Source of the DNA: JAMHWF01 sp964371405
Lineage (GTDB): Bacteria > Pseudomonadota > Gammaproteobacteria > Burkholderiales > Burkholderiaceae_C
DNA length: 64,000 bases
Direction of reading: 5' to 3'
Assembly: GCA_964371405.1 (NCBI GenBank)
Contig: CAYJLV010000018.1
Coordinates: forward strand, 7,492 to 71,491
The translations under genes were made by a program, and so were the position numbers. Of the stretch, positions 35,096 to 44,206 are shown one piece after another. A model generated the notes under the pieces. That model searched no databases, was not told the origin of the DNA, and was given only the letters and a program-made list of their open reading frames with translations. Each line of letters opens with the position of its first letter. Position 1 is the stretch's first letter.

Positions 35096-35920
35096 TCAGA
35101 AAAGGCTCTCGCGAACAAACACGACGTCGTCCTGCTGCAGTGTGTCCTGCAGCGACGGAGTGAGTTCCTGAACGGCCCCGTCCGCCGCCTTGCGGTGGAC
35201 ACGGATGCCGCGCTGCGTTCCGCGCAGCGTGAGTCCGCCGCCGGCGGCCAGCGCCTGCAGCACGGTCATCCCGCGCTCCAGCCGCAGCGCGCCGGGGCGC
35301 TGAACCTCGCCGTAGATGTAGATCTGCGGCATCCGATCAACGTACACCACATCGTTGTTCTGAATCACGATGTCCTGATCGGAGCCTGCTCCGCGGAACA
35401 GCGTGCGAAAGTCGATCTGCTTGCGAAACGGCTTGCCGTCGCGGGTGCCGACGACGGTCAGGATGTCGCTGCCATCGGGCGCAACGCCACCAGCCAGCGC
35501 CATCAGATCGGACAGCCGCGTGGTGGCCAGTTCCAGCGGATAGCGGCCCGGCCGCACCGCCTGGCCGAGCACGGACGCCTGGCTGCCGCGCAACTGCGTC
35601 ACGAGGATGGAGACCTGCGGCTTCTTGAGGTACTTGCCGGTGAGCAGACCGTCGGCCAAACGCTCCTCGGCCTCGCTGATCGTCAGGCCGCCCAACGTGA
35701 CGGACCCGAGCAGCGGATAGTTGACGACGCCCGACTCGGGAATACGCGCTTCGAGCGAGAGTTCGGGACTCTGGAACACCGTGACCTTGATGACGTCGCC
35801 GGCGCCCAGCACGTAGTCGGCCTTCTGAGCCGGAACCGGGGCCGCTGCAGGCGCCTGCGACCACGCCGGCTGCGCCAGCAGCATGGTCCAGCACGCCAGT
35901 AGGAAAAGAAACCTTCTCAT
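35096..35920 (-). CDS. epsE: Polysaccharide export outer-membrane protein EpsE (Wza family)
   Basis: 274 residues. A signal peptide with cleavage after PAWS or thereabouts is followed by a Poly_export domain (YVLGAGDVIKVTVFQSPELS at about 36) and SLBB domains (VLGQAVRPGRYPLE and IYIYGEVQRPGALRLERGMT). There is no lipobox Cys near the cleavage site, so unlike Wza it seems not to be lipidated. It forms or contributes to the periplasmic/outer-membrane exit path for the EPS. It is the first gene of the minus arm; its promoter should lie in 35921-36152, where I see no clear -10/-35 pair. Confidence 0.93.
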   Translation of the reverse strand: MRRFLFLLACWTMLLAQPAWSQAPAAAPVPAQKADYVLGAGDVIKVTVFQSPELSLEARIPESGVVNYPLLGSVTLGGLTISEAEERLADGLLTGKYLKKPQVSILVTQLRGSQASVLGQAVRPGRYPLELATTRLSDLMALAGGVAPDGSDILTVVGTRDGKPFRKQIDFRTLFRGAGSDQDIVIQNNDVVYVDRMPQIYIYGEVQRPGALRLERGMTVLQALAAGGGLTLRGTQRGIRVHRKAADGAVQELTPSLQDTLQQDDVVFVRESLF

Positions 35921-36084
35921 GTTTGCACCCTGGTGACCTCGTCACATTGAAGCTCGTCGCCTGCCGGACGCCTGCAGCGACTCGGACGCGCGATCAACCG
36001 TGCATCCCTTTCGAACTGCCTCGACAGGCGATCGGCAAAGTCTAATGTGCGACGCGGGCATTTCACTCACCCGACTCACGGGAT

Positions 36085-36126
36085 GCCGCTGCCACATTGC
36101 ATAGCGACACGCCTCGTGGCAGCGGC
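36085..36126. repeat. 11-bp inverted repeat between ubiE and epsE
   Basis: GCCGCTGCCAC (36085-36095) and its exact complement GTGGCAGCGGC (36116-36126) are separated by 20 bases. It lies 27 bases past the ubiE stop and 165 bases before the epsE start, both on the minus strand. It could end ubiE transcription as a hairpin (no T-run follows) or bind a regulator of the EPS arm. Confidence 0.5.
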
Positions 36127-36152
36127 GGTGCCCGCTCAGATCGAACGGCGGC

Positions 36153-36884
36153 TCAGCATTTGATCCCGACGTGCAATGCCACCACCCCCGCTGCGAGGTT
36201 GTGCACATCGACATGCCCGAATCCGGCCGACTTCATCATGGCCTTGAGCTGCCCCTGGTCGGGGTGCATGCGGATCGACTCGGCCAGGTAGCGGTAGCTG
36301 TCGGCGTCGCCGGCCACCCAGCGGCCCAGGCGCGGCAGCATCTGGAACGAATACCAGTCGTAGGCTTTCTCCAGCGCCGGGGCGACCTTGGAGAACTCGA
36401 GCACCATCAATCGGCCGCCCGGGCGCAGCACGCGCTGCATCTCGGCCAGCGCCGCGTCCTTGTGCGTCATGTTGCGCAGCCCGAACGCAACGCTGACGAG
36501 GTCGAACGAGGCGTCGCCGAACGGCAGGTTCTCGGCGTCGCAGGCGACGGTCGGCAACACCAGCCCGGCGTCGAGCAGGCGGTCGCGGCCCTGGCGCAGC
36601 ATGGCTTCGTTGATGTCGCTGTGCACGACCAGGCCACTGCGTCCTGCCTGCCGGGCGAAGGTGCGGGTCAGGTCACCCGTGCCGCCGGCGATGTCGAGCA
36701 CCCGTTCGCCTTCGCGCACCGCGGCGACGGCGATGGCGTACGCCTTCCACGCCCGGTGCAGCCCGAGCGACATCAGGTCGTTCATCACGTCGTAGCGCGA
36801 CGCGACGGAGTCGAACACGCCGCGCACATGGCGCGCCTTGTCCTTCTCGTCGACGCGCTGGAAGCCGAAGTGCGTCTCGCTCAT
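36153..36884 (-). CDS. ubiE: Ubiquinone/menaquinone biosynthesis C-methyltransferase UbiE
   Basis: 243 residues. It C-methylates the demethoxy-quinol ring in ubiquinone synthesis with SAM. Signatures are FDSVASRYDVMNDLMSLGLH near the N terminus, the SAM motif VLDIAGGTGDLTRTFA, and VAFGLRNMTHKDAALAEM and VLEFSKVAPAL later on. The ATG at 36884 (MSETHFGFQ) fits the family start; an upstream TTG is open but unneeded. It follows the DUF971 gene by 11 bases. Its usual downstream partners ubiJ and ubiB are 34 kb away, beyond the EPS locus. Confidence 0.97.
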   Translation of the reverse strand: MSETHFGFQRVDEKDKARHVRGVFDSVASRYDVMNDLMSLGLHRAWKAYAIAVAAVREGERVLDIAGGTGDLTRTFARQAGRSGLVVHSDINEAMLRQGRDRLLDAGLVLPTVACDAENLPFGDASFDLVSVAFGLRNMTHKDAALAEMQRVLRPGGRLMVLEFSKVAPALEKAYDWYSFQMLPRLGRWVAGDADSYRYLAESIRMHPDQGQLKAMMKSAGFGHVDVHNLAAGVVALHVGIKC

Positions 36885-36895
36885 CGCTGCCCGGT

Positions 36896-37309
36896 TCAAT
36901 GGTGGCCGCAGCCGCCGCCGGCCTTGACCGGCATCGGCGCATCGCGCTCGGCGCCTGCCTCGGCCAGCCGGGCCTCGTAGCGCTGCCCGAGCTCGCCCTG
37001 CTGCGATCCGAGGTAATACAGATAGTCCCAGGAATAGATCCCCGAGTCGTGGCCATCGGAGAAGGTCGGCTGCACCGCGTAGTTGCCGACGGGCTCCAGC
37101 CCCACGATCTCGACGCCGCGCTTGCCGGTCTGCAGCACCTCCTGCCCCGGCCCGTGACCCTGCACTTCGGCCGATGGCGAGTAGACGCGCATCAACTCGA
37201 ACGGGATGCGGAACGCCGCGCCGTCGCTGAAGGCCACTTCGAGCACGCGCGACTGTTGATGCACCGTGATGGCGGTCGGTTGGGGCGTTTCGGTCGTCAG
37301 TCCGGCCAT
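36896..37309 (-). CDS. DUF971 domain protein
   Basis: 137 residues. The DUF971 (gamma-butyrobetaine hydroxylase N-terminal-like) domain spans about 10-110, with ITVHQQSRVLEVAFSDG, FRIPFELMRVYSPSAEVQGH and YAVQPTFSDGHDSGIYSWDY. The C terminus GGGCGHH could bind metal. This gene commonly precedes ubiE in betaproteobacteria and its function is not established. The ATG at 37309 begins MAGLTTETP; the frame is open further upstream without family similarity. Probably co-transcribed with ubiE. Confidence 0.9.
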   Translation of the reverse strand: MAGLTTETPQPTAITVHQQSRVLEVAFSDGAAFRIPFELMRVYSPSAEVQGHGPGQEVLQTGKRGVEIVGLEPVGNYAVQPTFSDGHDSGIYSWDYLYYLGSQQGELGQRYEARLAEAGAERDAPMPVKAGGGCGHH

Positions 37310-37382
37310 GGTGATGAAGCTGAAGGGGTGGTCGAAAGCGCAGTTTAGCCCCGCGAACAGCAACAGAGCGTCGTCTCCTGGG

Positions 37383-37820
37383 TCAGGCAAGGGTAGCGAG
37401 CGCGCCGCACACGGCAGCGTCGAGCGCGTCGAGGCCGACGGCCAGCCGCTGCGTCGGCGGCGGGTCCGGCCGGCGCTGCGCCGATGCCCAGATCGGCTGC
37501 GGAAACCGGCTGTCCCAATCGAAGCGGGCGATCACATGCCAGTGCAGGTGCGGCACCACGTTGCCGAGCGATGCCAGGTTGATCTTGGCCGGCAGCAGTT
37601 GCTCGCGCAGAACGCGCTCGACGGCGACGACGGCGCCCATGCAAAGCGTGCGGTCGTCCGGCACCAGATCCGAAAACTCGGCCACGTGGGCATTCCAGAC
37701 CACACGGTAGAAGGCGGGAAAGTCCGTATCGGCGACCCGCACGACGCGCCAGCGCGCGCCGCGCGCGACCGGCACGCCGCCGTCGGCGACGCACAGTTCG
37801 CAGGCAGCGCCGCCGGCCAT
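37383..37820 (-). CDS. HIT family protein
   Basis: 145 residues. The histidine triad reads PHLHWHVIARF, the H-x-H-x-H motif of nucleotide hydrolases or transferases acting on dinucleotide or nucleotide-conjugate substrates. The two Cys in GAACELC near the N terminus match the usual zinc or structural Cys of this subgroup. The ATG at 37820 lies 4 bases after the stop of the large oxidoreductase, which suggests coupling. It is 73 bases upstream of the DUF971 gene. Confidence 0.9.
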   Translation of the reverse strand: MAGGAACELCVADGGVPVARGARWRVVRVADTDFPAFYRVVWNAHVAEFSDLVPDDRTLCMGAVVAVERVLREQLLPAKINLASLGNVVPHLHWHVIARFDWDSRFPQPIWASAQRRPDPPPTQRLAVGLDALDAAVCGALATLA

Positions 37821-37824
37821 CGCG

Positions 37825-40800
37825 TCAGACGAGCACGCGCTCGATGCCGCCGTCGTTGGCCCGGGCCACATACTGCGGCAACCAGTCCGCGCCGAGGATG
37901 TGCCGCGCCATCTCGATGACGATGTAGTCGGCTTCGAGCAGACCGTTGTCGAGGTCGTTGCCGTAGCGCAGCAGTCCTTGCAGACAACTCGGGCAACTGG
38001 TCAGGATCTTCACGTCGCCCCGGGCCGGCACGGCGCCCGCTGCGCGCAGCGCCGCCGCACCCTTGCGCAGCTCCTCTTCCTTGCGAAAGCGCACCTGCGT
38101 CGAGATGTCGGGCCGCGTCACGCCGAGCGTGCCGCTCTCGCCGCAGCAGCGCTCGCTCTTGAGCACGCCGTCGCCGAGCAGCGCCTTCACGGTCTTCATC
38201 GGATCCTGCAGCTTCATCGGCGTGTGGCAGGGGTCGTGGTAGAGGTAGGCGCCCGCACCGCCTTCGAGCCGGATACCCTTCTCGAGCAGGTACTCGTGGA
38301 TATCGACGATGCGGCAGCCCGGGAAGATGTCCTCGAACTTGTAGCCCTGCAGCTGGTCGTAGCAGGTGCCGCAGCTCACCACCACTGTCTTGATGTCAAG
38401 GTAGTTCAGCGTGTTGGCGACGCGGTGGAACAGCACGCGGTTGTCGGTGATCAGCTTCTCGGCCTTGTCGTACTGGCCGCTGCCGCGCTGCGGGTAGCCG
38501 CAGCACAGGTACCCAGGCGGCAGCACGGTCTGCACGCCGGCGTGCCAGAGCATCGCCTGCGTCGCCAGGCCGACCTGCGAAAAGAGCCGCTCCGAGCCGC
38601 AGCCCGGGAAGTAGAAGACGGCCTCGCTATCGGCGGTCGTCGACTTCGGGTCGCGGATGATCGGCACGTAGGCCTTGTCCTCGATGTCGAGCAGGGCGCG
38701 CGCCGTCTTGCTGGGCAGGCCGCCCGGCATCTTCTTGTTGACGAAGTGGATCACCTGCTCCTTGAGCGGCGCCGGGCCCACGGTCGCCGGCGGCGCGGCC
38801 GTCTGCCGGCGCGCCAGGCCGCGCAGCACGTCGTTGGCCAGGCGCTGGGCGCGAAAGCCCGCGCCGACCATCGCCATGCGCATCGCCTTGATCGTCTGCG
38901 GATGCGTCGCGTTGAGGAAGAACATCGCCGCCGCGTTGCCGGGGCGCCAGCTCTTGCGCCCCATCTTGCGCAGCAGGTTGCGCATGTTCATCGTGACGTC
39001 GCCGAAGTCGATCTTCACCGGGCAGGGCGAGAGGCACTTGTGGCACACGGTGCAGTGATCGGCGACGTCCTCGAACTCCTGCCAGTGCTTGACGCTGATG
39101 CCGCGGCGCGTCTGCTCCTCGTAGAGGAAAGCCTCGACGAGCAGCGAGGTGGCGAGAATCTTGTTGCGCGGGCTGTAGAGCAGGTTGGCGCGCGGCACGT
39201 GCGTGGCGCACACCGGCTTGCACTTGCCGCAGCGCAGGCAGTCCTTGACGCTGTCGGCTATCGCGCCGATGTCGCTCTGCTGCATGATCAGCGACTCGTG
39301 CCCCATCAGGCCGAAGCTCGGCGTGTAGGCATTCGTCAGGTCGGCGTGCAGGCCGGGCTGGCGCAACAGCTTGCCCTTGTTGAAGCGGCCCTCGGGGTCG
39401 ACGCGGCGCTTGTAGCCGCTGAAGTCGGCGATCTCGACGTCGGACAGGAACTCGAGCTTCGTGATGCCGATGCCGTGCTCGCCCGAGATCACGCCGCCCA
39501 GGCTGCGCGCCAGCGCCATGATGCGCGCCACCGCCTGGTGCGCCGTCTGCAGCATCGCGTAGTCGCCGCTGTTGACGGGAATGTTGGTGTGCACGTTGCC
39601 GTCGCCGGCATGCATGTGCAGCGCGACCCAGACGCGCCCGCGCAGCACCTCGTCGTGGATGCGCTGGCAGGCGGCGGCGATCGGCGCCAGCGCGGCGCCG
39701 GCGAACAGCGCCTGCAGCGGCGCGCGGATCTGCGTCTTCCACGACGCGCGCAGCGTGTGGTCCTGCAGCAGCGCGAAGTGGCTGCGGCCGCTGGCCGGGT
39801 CGGCGGCGTCGAGCCGGCCGAACCATGACTGCCATTGCGCGCGCACCCCGCGCAGCAGCACGAGCGCCTGCTGCACCCGATCTTCCAGCAGTTCGGCGCT
39901 CGCGATCTCGCCGGCGTCGTCGCTCTTGCCCAGCGGCAGGTTGCCGGCGGCGAAGAAGGCCTCCAGCGCATCGACCAGCTCGAGCTTGTTGCGCAGGCTC
40001 AGCTCGATGTTGATGCGCTCGATGCCCTCGGTGTACTCGCCCATGCGCGGCAGCGGGATCACGACGTCTTCGTTGATCTTGAAGGCGTTGGTGTGCCGGC
40101 TGATCGCCGCCGTGCGCTTGCGGTCGAGCCAGAACTTGCGGCGCGCATCGGGCGATACGGCGACGAAGCCCTCGCCGCTGCGCGAATTGGCGATGCGCAC
40201 CACTTCCGACGTGGCGCGCGCCACGGCATCGGCGTCGTCGCCGACGATGTCGCCGATCAGCACCATCTTCGGCAACCCGTTGCCGCCGACGGCGCGCTTG
40301 CTCTTGGTCGCATAGCCGACCGCCTTCAGATAGCGGTCGTCGAGGTGCTCGAGGCCGGCCAGCAGCACCGGCGCCGGCTCGCCCGGCGCGACGGTCCGGC
40401 CGGCGCTCAGCGCGAACAGGTAGTCCTTGATCTCGACGATGCTCGGCACGGCGTCCTTCGGGTTGCCGAAGAACTCCAGGCAAACGGTGCGCACGTGTGC
40501 CGGCATGCGATGCACGACCCAGCGCGCGCTCGTGATCAGGCCGTCGCAGCCTTCCTTCTGGATCCCGGGCAGGCCCGCGAGGAACTTGTCGGTGACGTCC
40601 TTGCCCAGCCCTTCGCCGCGGAACGTGCGCCCGGGCACGTCGAGCCGCTCGGTGCGCTCGAGCGTCCTGCCGTCGGCGGCGTAGTGGCGCAGCTCGAAAC
40701 TCGCCATCTCCACATCGTGGATCTTGCCGAGGTTGTGATCGAGGCGCACGACTTCGAGCCACTTCGCCTCGGGCGTCACCATGCGCCACGACGCCAGATT

Positions 40801-41757
40801 GTCGAGCGCCGTGCCCCACAGCACGGCCTTCTTGCCGCCGGCGTTCATCGCGATGTTGCCGCCGACGCACGAAGCCTCGGCCGAGGTCGGGTCGACGGCG
40901 AAGACGAAGCCGGCGTGCTCTGCGGCGTCGGCGACGCGCTGCGTGACGACGCCCGCCTCGGTCCAGATCGTTGCCACCTCGCCGGCAACGCCCGGCAGCG
41001 CTCGCATCTCGACGCCCGTCATCGCCTCCAGCTTTTCCGTGTTGACGACGGCGCTGCGCCAGTCCAGCGGCACGGCGCCGCCGGTGTAGCCCGTGCCGCC
41101 GCCGCGCGGAATGATCGTCAGCCCGAGCTCGATGCAGCCCTTGACCAGCGCGGCAGTCTCGCCCTCGGTGTCGGGCGTCAGCACGACGGCCGGGTATTCG
41201 ACGCGCCAGTCCGTCGCGTCGGTGACATGCGAGACGCGCGACAGCGCGTCGAACTTGATGTTGTCCTTGCTCGTATGGCGGCCGAGCACGCGGCGCGTGC
41301 GGCGGCGCAACTCGCCCACTTCGTCGAAGTGCGCCGCGAAGCGCTCGACGGCGGCTCGCGCGGCGACGAGCAACTCGCCCACGGCGGCGTCGCGCGCCGC
41401 GTCGGCGGCCGGCGTGCGGCGCTTCTCCACCTCGCCCAGGCGGTGGTGCAGCGCGTCGATCAGCATCCGGCGGCGCCGCGCGTTGTCGAGCAGGTCGTCC
41501 TGCAGGTAGGGGTTGCGCTGCACGACCCAGATGTCGCCCAGCACTTCATAGAGCATGCGCGCCGAGCGCCCGGTCTGGCGCACCTCGCGCAGCCGGTTCA
41601 GCACCTCCCACGCCGGCGCGCCGAGCAGCCGGATGACGATCTCGCGGTCGGAGAACGACGTGTAGTTGTAGGGGATCTCGCGCAGGCGGGGCGGCGCGTC
41701 GTCTCCCGCCGGGTCCGCGGCGGCGGCCCTCTGCGTCAAGGGGTGCGGTGCATTCAT
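37825..41757 (-). CDS. Giant FAD/Fe-S oxidoreductase with DUF3683 domain (D-lactate/glycolate dehydrogenase-like)
   Basis: 1310 residues, the typical size of this betaproteobacterial family. Order of parts: a DUF3683 segment (about 25-95, PYNYTSFSDREIVIRLLG), an FAD-binding 4 domain with the PP-loop PRGGGTGYTGG (about 216), an FAD-oxidase C-terminal domain ending near 800 (HMHAGDGNVHTNIPV), two [4Fe-4S] motifs CLRCGKCKPVC (about 839) and CTVCHKCLSPCP (about 902), and two CCG-type domains (CCGYPQRGSG, CGTCYDQL; CCGESGTLG, SCPSCLQGL). It thus combines what is split into GlcD/GlcF in other bacteria, and probably oxidises a 2-hydroxy acid and passes electrons to quinone. The ATG at 41757 begins MNAPHPL with CTGGAG upstream. 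The substrate is unknown. Confidence 0.93.
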   Translation of the reverse strand: MNAPHPLTQRAAAADPAGDDAPPRLREIPYNYTSFSDREIVIRLLGAPAWEVLNRLREVRQTGRSARMLYEVLGDIWVVQRNPYLQDDLLDNARRRRMLIDALHHRLGEVEKRRTPAADAARDAAVGELLVAARAAVERFAAHFDEVGELRRRTRRVLGRHTSKDNIKFDALSRVSHVTDATDWRVEYPAVVLTPDTEGETAALVKGCIELGLTIIPRGGGTGYTGGAVPLDWRSAVVNTEKLEAMTGVEMRALPGVAGEVATIWTEAGVVTQRVADAAEHAGFVFAVDPTSAEASCVGGNIAMNAGGKKAVLWGTALDNLASWRMVTPEAKWLEVVRLDHNLGKIHDVEMASFELRHYAADGRTLERTERLDVPGRTFRGEGLGKDVTDKFLAGLPGIQKEGCDGLITSARWVVHRMPAHVRTVCLEFFGNPKDAVPSIVEIKDYLFALSAGRTVAPGEPAPVLLAGLEHLDDRYLKAVGYATKSKRAVGGNGLPKMVLIGDIVGDDADAVARATSEVVRIANSRSGEGFVAVSPDARRKFWLDRKRTAAISRHTNAFKINEDVVIPLPRMGEYTEGIERINIELSLRNKLELVDALEAFFAAGNLPLGKSDDAGEIASAELLEDRVQQALVLLRGVRAQWQSWFGRLDAADPASGRSHFALLQDHTLRASWKTQIRAPLQALFAGAALAPIAAACQRIHDEVLRGRVWVALHMHAGDGNVHTNIPVNSGDYAMLQTAHQAVARIMALARSLGGVISGEHGIGITKLEFLSDVEIADFSGYKRRVDPEGRFNKGKLLRQPGLHADLTNAYTPSFGLMGHESLIMQQSDIGAIADSVKDCLRCGKCKPVCATHVPRANLLYSPRNKILATSLLVEAFLYEEQTRRGISVKHWQEFEDVADHCTVCHKCLSPCPVKIDFGDVTMNMRNLLRKMGRKSWRPGNAAAMFFLNATHPQTIKAMRMAMVGAGFRAQRLANDVLRGLARRQTAAPPATVGPAPLKEQVIHFVNKKMPGGLPSKTARALLDIEDKAYVPIIRDPKSTTADSEAVFYFPGCGSERLFSQVGLATQAMLWHAGVQTVLPPGYLCCGYPQRGSGQYDKAEKLITDNRVLFHRVANTLNYLDIKTVVVSCGTCYDQLQGYKFEDIFPGCRIVDIHEYLLEKGIRLEGGAGAYLYHDPCHTPMKLQDPMKTVKALLGDGVLKSERCCGESGTLGVTRPDISTQVRFRKEEELRKGAAALRAAGAVPARGDVKILTSCPSCLQGLLRYGNDLDNGLLEADYIVIEMARHILGADWLPQYVARANDGGIERVLV

Positions 41758-41891
41758 CGGCTCCAGGCGCGAGAGGCACCTGCGTGTGCGCTTAACGGGC
41801 AATCGTAGCGCAGCGCAGCATGGCCCGAGGCCGGCCCCGGCGCCGGCCGCCGGGCGCGCGGGGTTTATCCCGGTTGCCCGGCCCGGCCCGG

Positions 41892-41915
41892 CGTGACAGA
41901 AACGCCGGTGTCACG
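41892..41915. promoter_or_regulatory. 7-bp inverted repeat upstream of ugpB, possible operator
   Basis: CGTGACA and TGTCACG, separated by 10 bases, 53 bases before the ugpB ATG, in the region divergent from the large oxidoreductase. A second TCACGGAG copy (41911-41918) recurs at 41955-41962, where it supplies the ugpB Shine-Dalgarno GGAG. It is not a Pho box, which needs direct repeats. Confidence 0.35.
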
Positions 41916-41967
41916 GAGCGTCGACACACTGCTGCGTTCACCCTCGCATCACGTTCACGGAGTCACC

Positions 41968-43287
41968 ATGAAAACACCAAGAAGCAAGCTTGCCCGTTGC
42001 GTCGCGCTGCTCGCCCTGGGCTGGGCCTCGGCCGCCCAGGCGCAGACCGAGATCCAGTGGTGGCACTCGATGTCCGCCGTCAACAATGAGTGGGTCAACG
42101 ATCTGGCCCGCGAGTTCAATGCCGGCCAGAAGGAGTACAAGGTCGTCCCGACATACAAGGGGGCCTACGACGAGTCGATGACGGCAGCCATCGCCGCCTT
42201 CCGCGCCGGCAACGCGCCCCACATCCTGCAGGTGTTCGAAGTCGGCACCGCGACGATGATGGCGAGCAAGGGCGCGATCGTGCCGGTCGGCCAGGTGATG
42301 AAGGACGCCGGGCAGAAGTTCGACCCGAGCGCCTATGTGCCGGCGGTGGCCGGCTACTACACGGCGCCGAACGGCCAGATGCTGAGCTTTCCGTTCAACA
42401 GCTCGACGACGATCTTCTACTACAACAAGGACGCCTTCAAGGCTGCCGGCATCGACGCGAGCAAGCCGCCGACCACCTGGCCCGAAGTCGCGGCGGCCGC
42501 CGCCAAGCTCAAGGCCAGCGGCCACAAGTGCCCGTTCACGCCGGCCTGGCAGAACTGGACCCAGCTCGAGAGCTTCTCGGCCTGGCACAACGTCGAGTTT
42601 GCCAGCAAGCGCAACGGCCTGGCCGGCACCGACGCCCGGCTGCTCGTCAACTCGCCGCTGCACGTGCGGCACATCGAGAACCTGGCAAACATGGCGCGCC
42701 AGGGCCTGATGATCTACAAGGGCCGCAGCGCTGCGGCGCAGGCGTCGTTCACCTCGGGTGAGTGCGCGATGATCACCACGTCGTCGGGCTTCTACGGCGA
42801 TGTGCGCAAGAATGCCAAGTTCGCCTACGGCCTGGCTGCGCTGCCCTATTACCCCGACGTCCCCGGCGCGCCGCAGAACACGATCATCGGCGGCGCCAGC
42901 CTGTGGGTCATGTCAGGCAAGAAGCCGGCCGAGTACAAGGGCGTGGCCGCGTTCTTCGCCTACCTGTCGAGCCCCGAGGTGCAGTCGGCCAGCCACAAGC
43001 GCACGGGCTACCTGCCGATCACGACGGCGGCCTACGAGCTGACCGAGAAATCGGGCTTCTACCAGGAGAACCCCGGCACCGACGTGGCAGTCACCCAGAT
43101 GATCCGCAAGACCACCGACAAGTCGCGCGGCATCCGCCTGGGCAACTACCTGCAGATCCGCGCGATCGAGGACGAAGAGCTCGAGCAGGTCTGGGCCGGC
43201 AAGAAGTCGGCCAAGGAGGCGCTCGACGCCATCGTCAAGCGCGGCAACGAACAGCTCGAGCGCTTCCAGAAGGCCAGCAAGCTCTGA
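41968..43287 (+). CDS. ugpB: sn-glycerol-3-phosphate ABC transporter substrate-binding protein UgpB
   Basis: 439 residues. A signal peptide cleaved after AAQA (about 25) is followed by the mature start QTEIQWWHSMSAVNNEWVND, typical of UgpB. Further family features are YKGAYDESMTAAIAAFRAG, SFPFNSSTTIFYYNKDAF and the C-terminal TDKSRGIRLGNYLQIR. It binds glycerol-3-phosphate or glycerophosphodiesters in the periplasm. The ATG at 41968 has GGAG 5 bases upstream. It leads a five-gene ugpBAECQ operon. Confidence 0.95.
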   Translation: MKTPRSKLARCVALLALGWASAAQAQTEIQWWHSMSAVNNEWVNDLAREFNAGQKEYKVVPTYKGAYDESMTAAIAAFRAGNAPHILQVFEVGTATMMASKGAIVPVGQVMKDAGQKFDPSAYVPAVAGYYTAPNGQMLSFPFNSSTTIFYYNKDAFKAAGIDASKPPTTWPEVAAAAAKLKASGHKCPFTPAWQNWTQLESFSAWHNVEFASKRNGLAGTDARLLVNSPLHVRHIENLANMARQGLMIYKGRSAAAQASFTSGECAMITTSSGFYGDVRKNAKFAYGLAALPYYPDVPGAPQNTIIGGASLWVMSGKKPAEYKGVAAFFAYLSSPEVQSASHKRTGYLPITTAAYELTEKSGFYQENPGTDVAVTQMIRKTTDKSRGIRLGNYLQIRAIEDEELEQVWAGKKSAKEALDAIVKRGNEQLERFQKASKL

Positions 43288-43318
43288 GCGCCGACGGCCC
43301 TCGCCGCACAAGGACATC

Positions 43319-44206
43319 TTGGCCGCCGAAAAGCGCGTCGTCTTCGGCTCGAGCTGGTTGCCCTGGGCGCTGCTCGCACCCCAGGTCGCCGTCATCTCGG
43401 TCTTCTTCTTCTGGCCGGCCGGCCAGGCGCTGCTGCAGTCGCTGCAGCAGTCCGACGCCTTCGGGACCTCCGTCGAATGGGTCGGCCTGGAGAACTTCCG
43501 CAACCTGTGGAACGACCCGACCTACTTCGACTCGTTCCGCACGACGGCCATCTTCTCCGCGCTGGTGGCGCTGCTGGGCATCGGCATCTCGCTGCTGCTG
43601 GCCGTGTTCGCCGACCGCGTGATCAAGGGCGCGACCGCGTACCGGACGCTCCTGATCTGGCCCTACGCCGTGGCGCCCGCAGTGGCCGGCGTGCTGTGGC
43701 TGTTCATGTTCGCCCCCAGCATCGGCATCGTCTCGTATGCGCTGAACGCGGCCGGCTTCGACTGGAACCACCTGCTCGACAGCGGGCACGCGATGACCCT
43801 GATCGTGATGGCGGCGGTGTGGAAGCAGATCTCGTACAACTTCCTGTTCTTCCTCGCCGGCCTGCAGAGCATCCCGCGCTCGCTGGTGGAAGCCGCAGCC
43901 ATCGACGGCGCGGGGCCCTGGCGGCGCTTCTGGACGATCCAGTTCCCGCTGCTGTCGCCCACCACGTTCTTCCTGCTCGTCATCAACGTCGTGTATGCCT
44001 TCTTCGACACCTTCGGCATCATCGACGCGTCGACGCAGGGCGGCCCGGGCAAGGACACCTCGATCCTCGTCTACCGCGTCTACTACGACGGCTTCAAGGC
44101 GCTCGACCTCGGCGGCTCGGCCGCACAGTCGGTGGTGCTGATGGTGATCGTCGTCGCGCTGACGGTGGTGCAGTTTCGCTTCGTCGAGAAGAAGGTGACG
44201 TACTGA
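43319..44206 (+). CDS. ugpA: sn-glycerol-3-phosphate ABC transporter permease UgpA
   Basis: 295 residues and six transmembrane segments. The EAA loop for contact with the ATPase reads EAAAIDGAGPWRRFWTIQFP (about 192-211). The start is TTG at 43319, with AAGGA 4 bases upstream; no ATG is available at the right place. The stop overlaps the ugpE start by one base (TGATG), so UgpA and UgpE, which form the heterodimeric pore, are translationally coupled. Confidence 0.95.
   Translation: MAAEKRVVFGSSWLPWALLAPQVAVISVFFFWPAGQALLQSLQQSDAFGTSVEWVGLENFRNLWNDPTYFDSFRTTAIFSALVALLGIGISLLLAVFADRVIKGATAYRTLLIWPYAVAPAVAGVLWLFMFAPSIGIVSYALNAAGFDWNHLLDSGHAMTLIVMAAVWKQISYNFLFFLAGLQSIPRSLVEAAAIDGAGPWRRFWTIQFPLLSPTTFFLLVINVVYAFFDTFGIIDASTQGGPGKDTSILVYRVYYDGFKALDLGGSAAQSVVLMVIVVALTVVQFRFVEKKVTY

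Noticed and set aside
37900..41808. Two frames of over 640 codons opposite the large oxidoreductase
   Set aside because: They are arginine/alanine/histidine-rich shadows without domain motifs, while the minus-strand frame has clear FAD and Fe-S motifs throughout.
41870..41967. Pho box upstream of ugpB
   Set aside because: A Pho box needs two direct CTGTCAT-like repeats 4 bases apart; only an inverted CGTGACA/TGTCACG pair was found.
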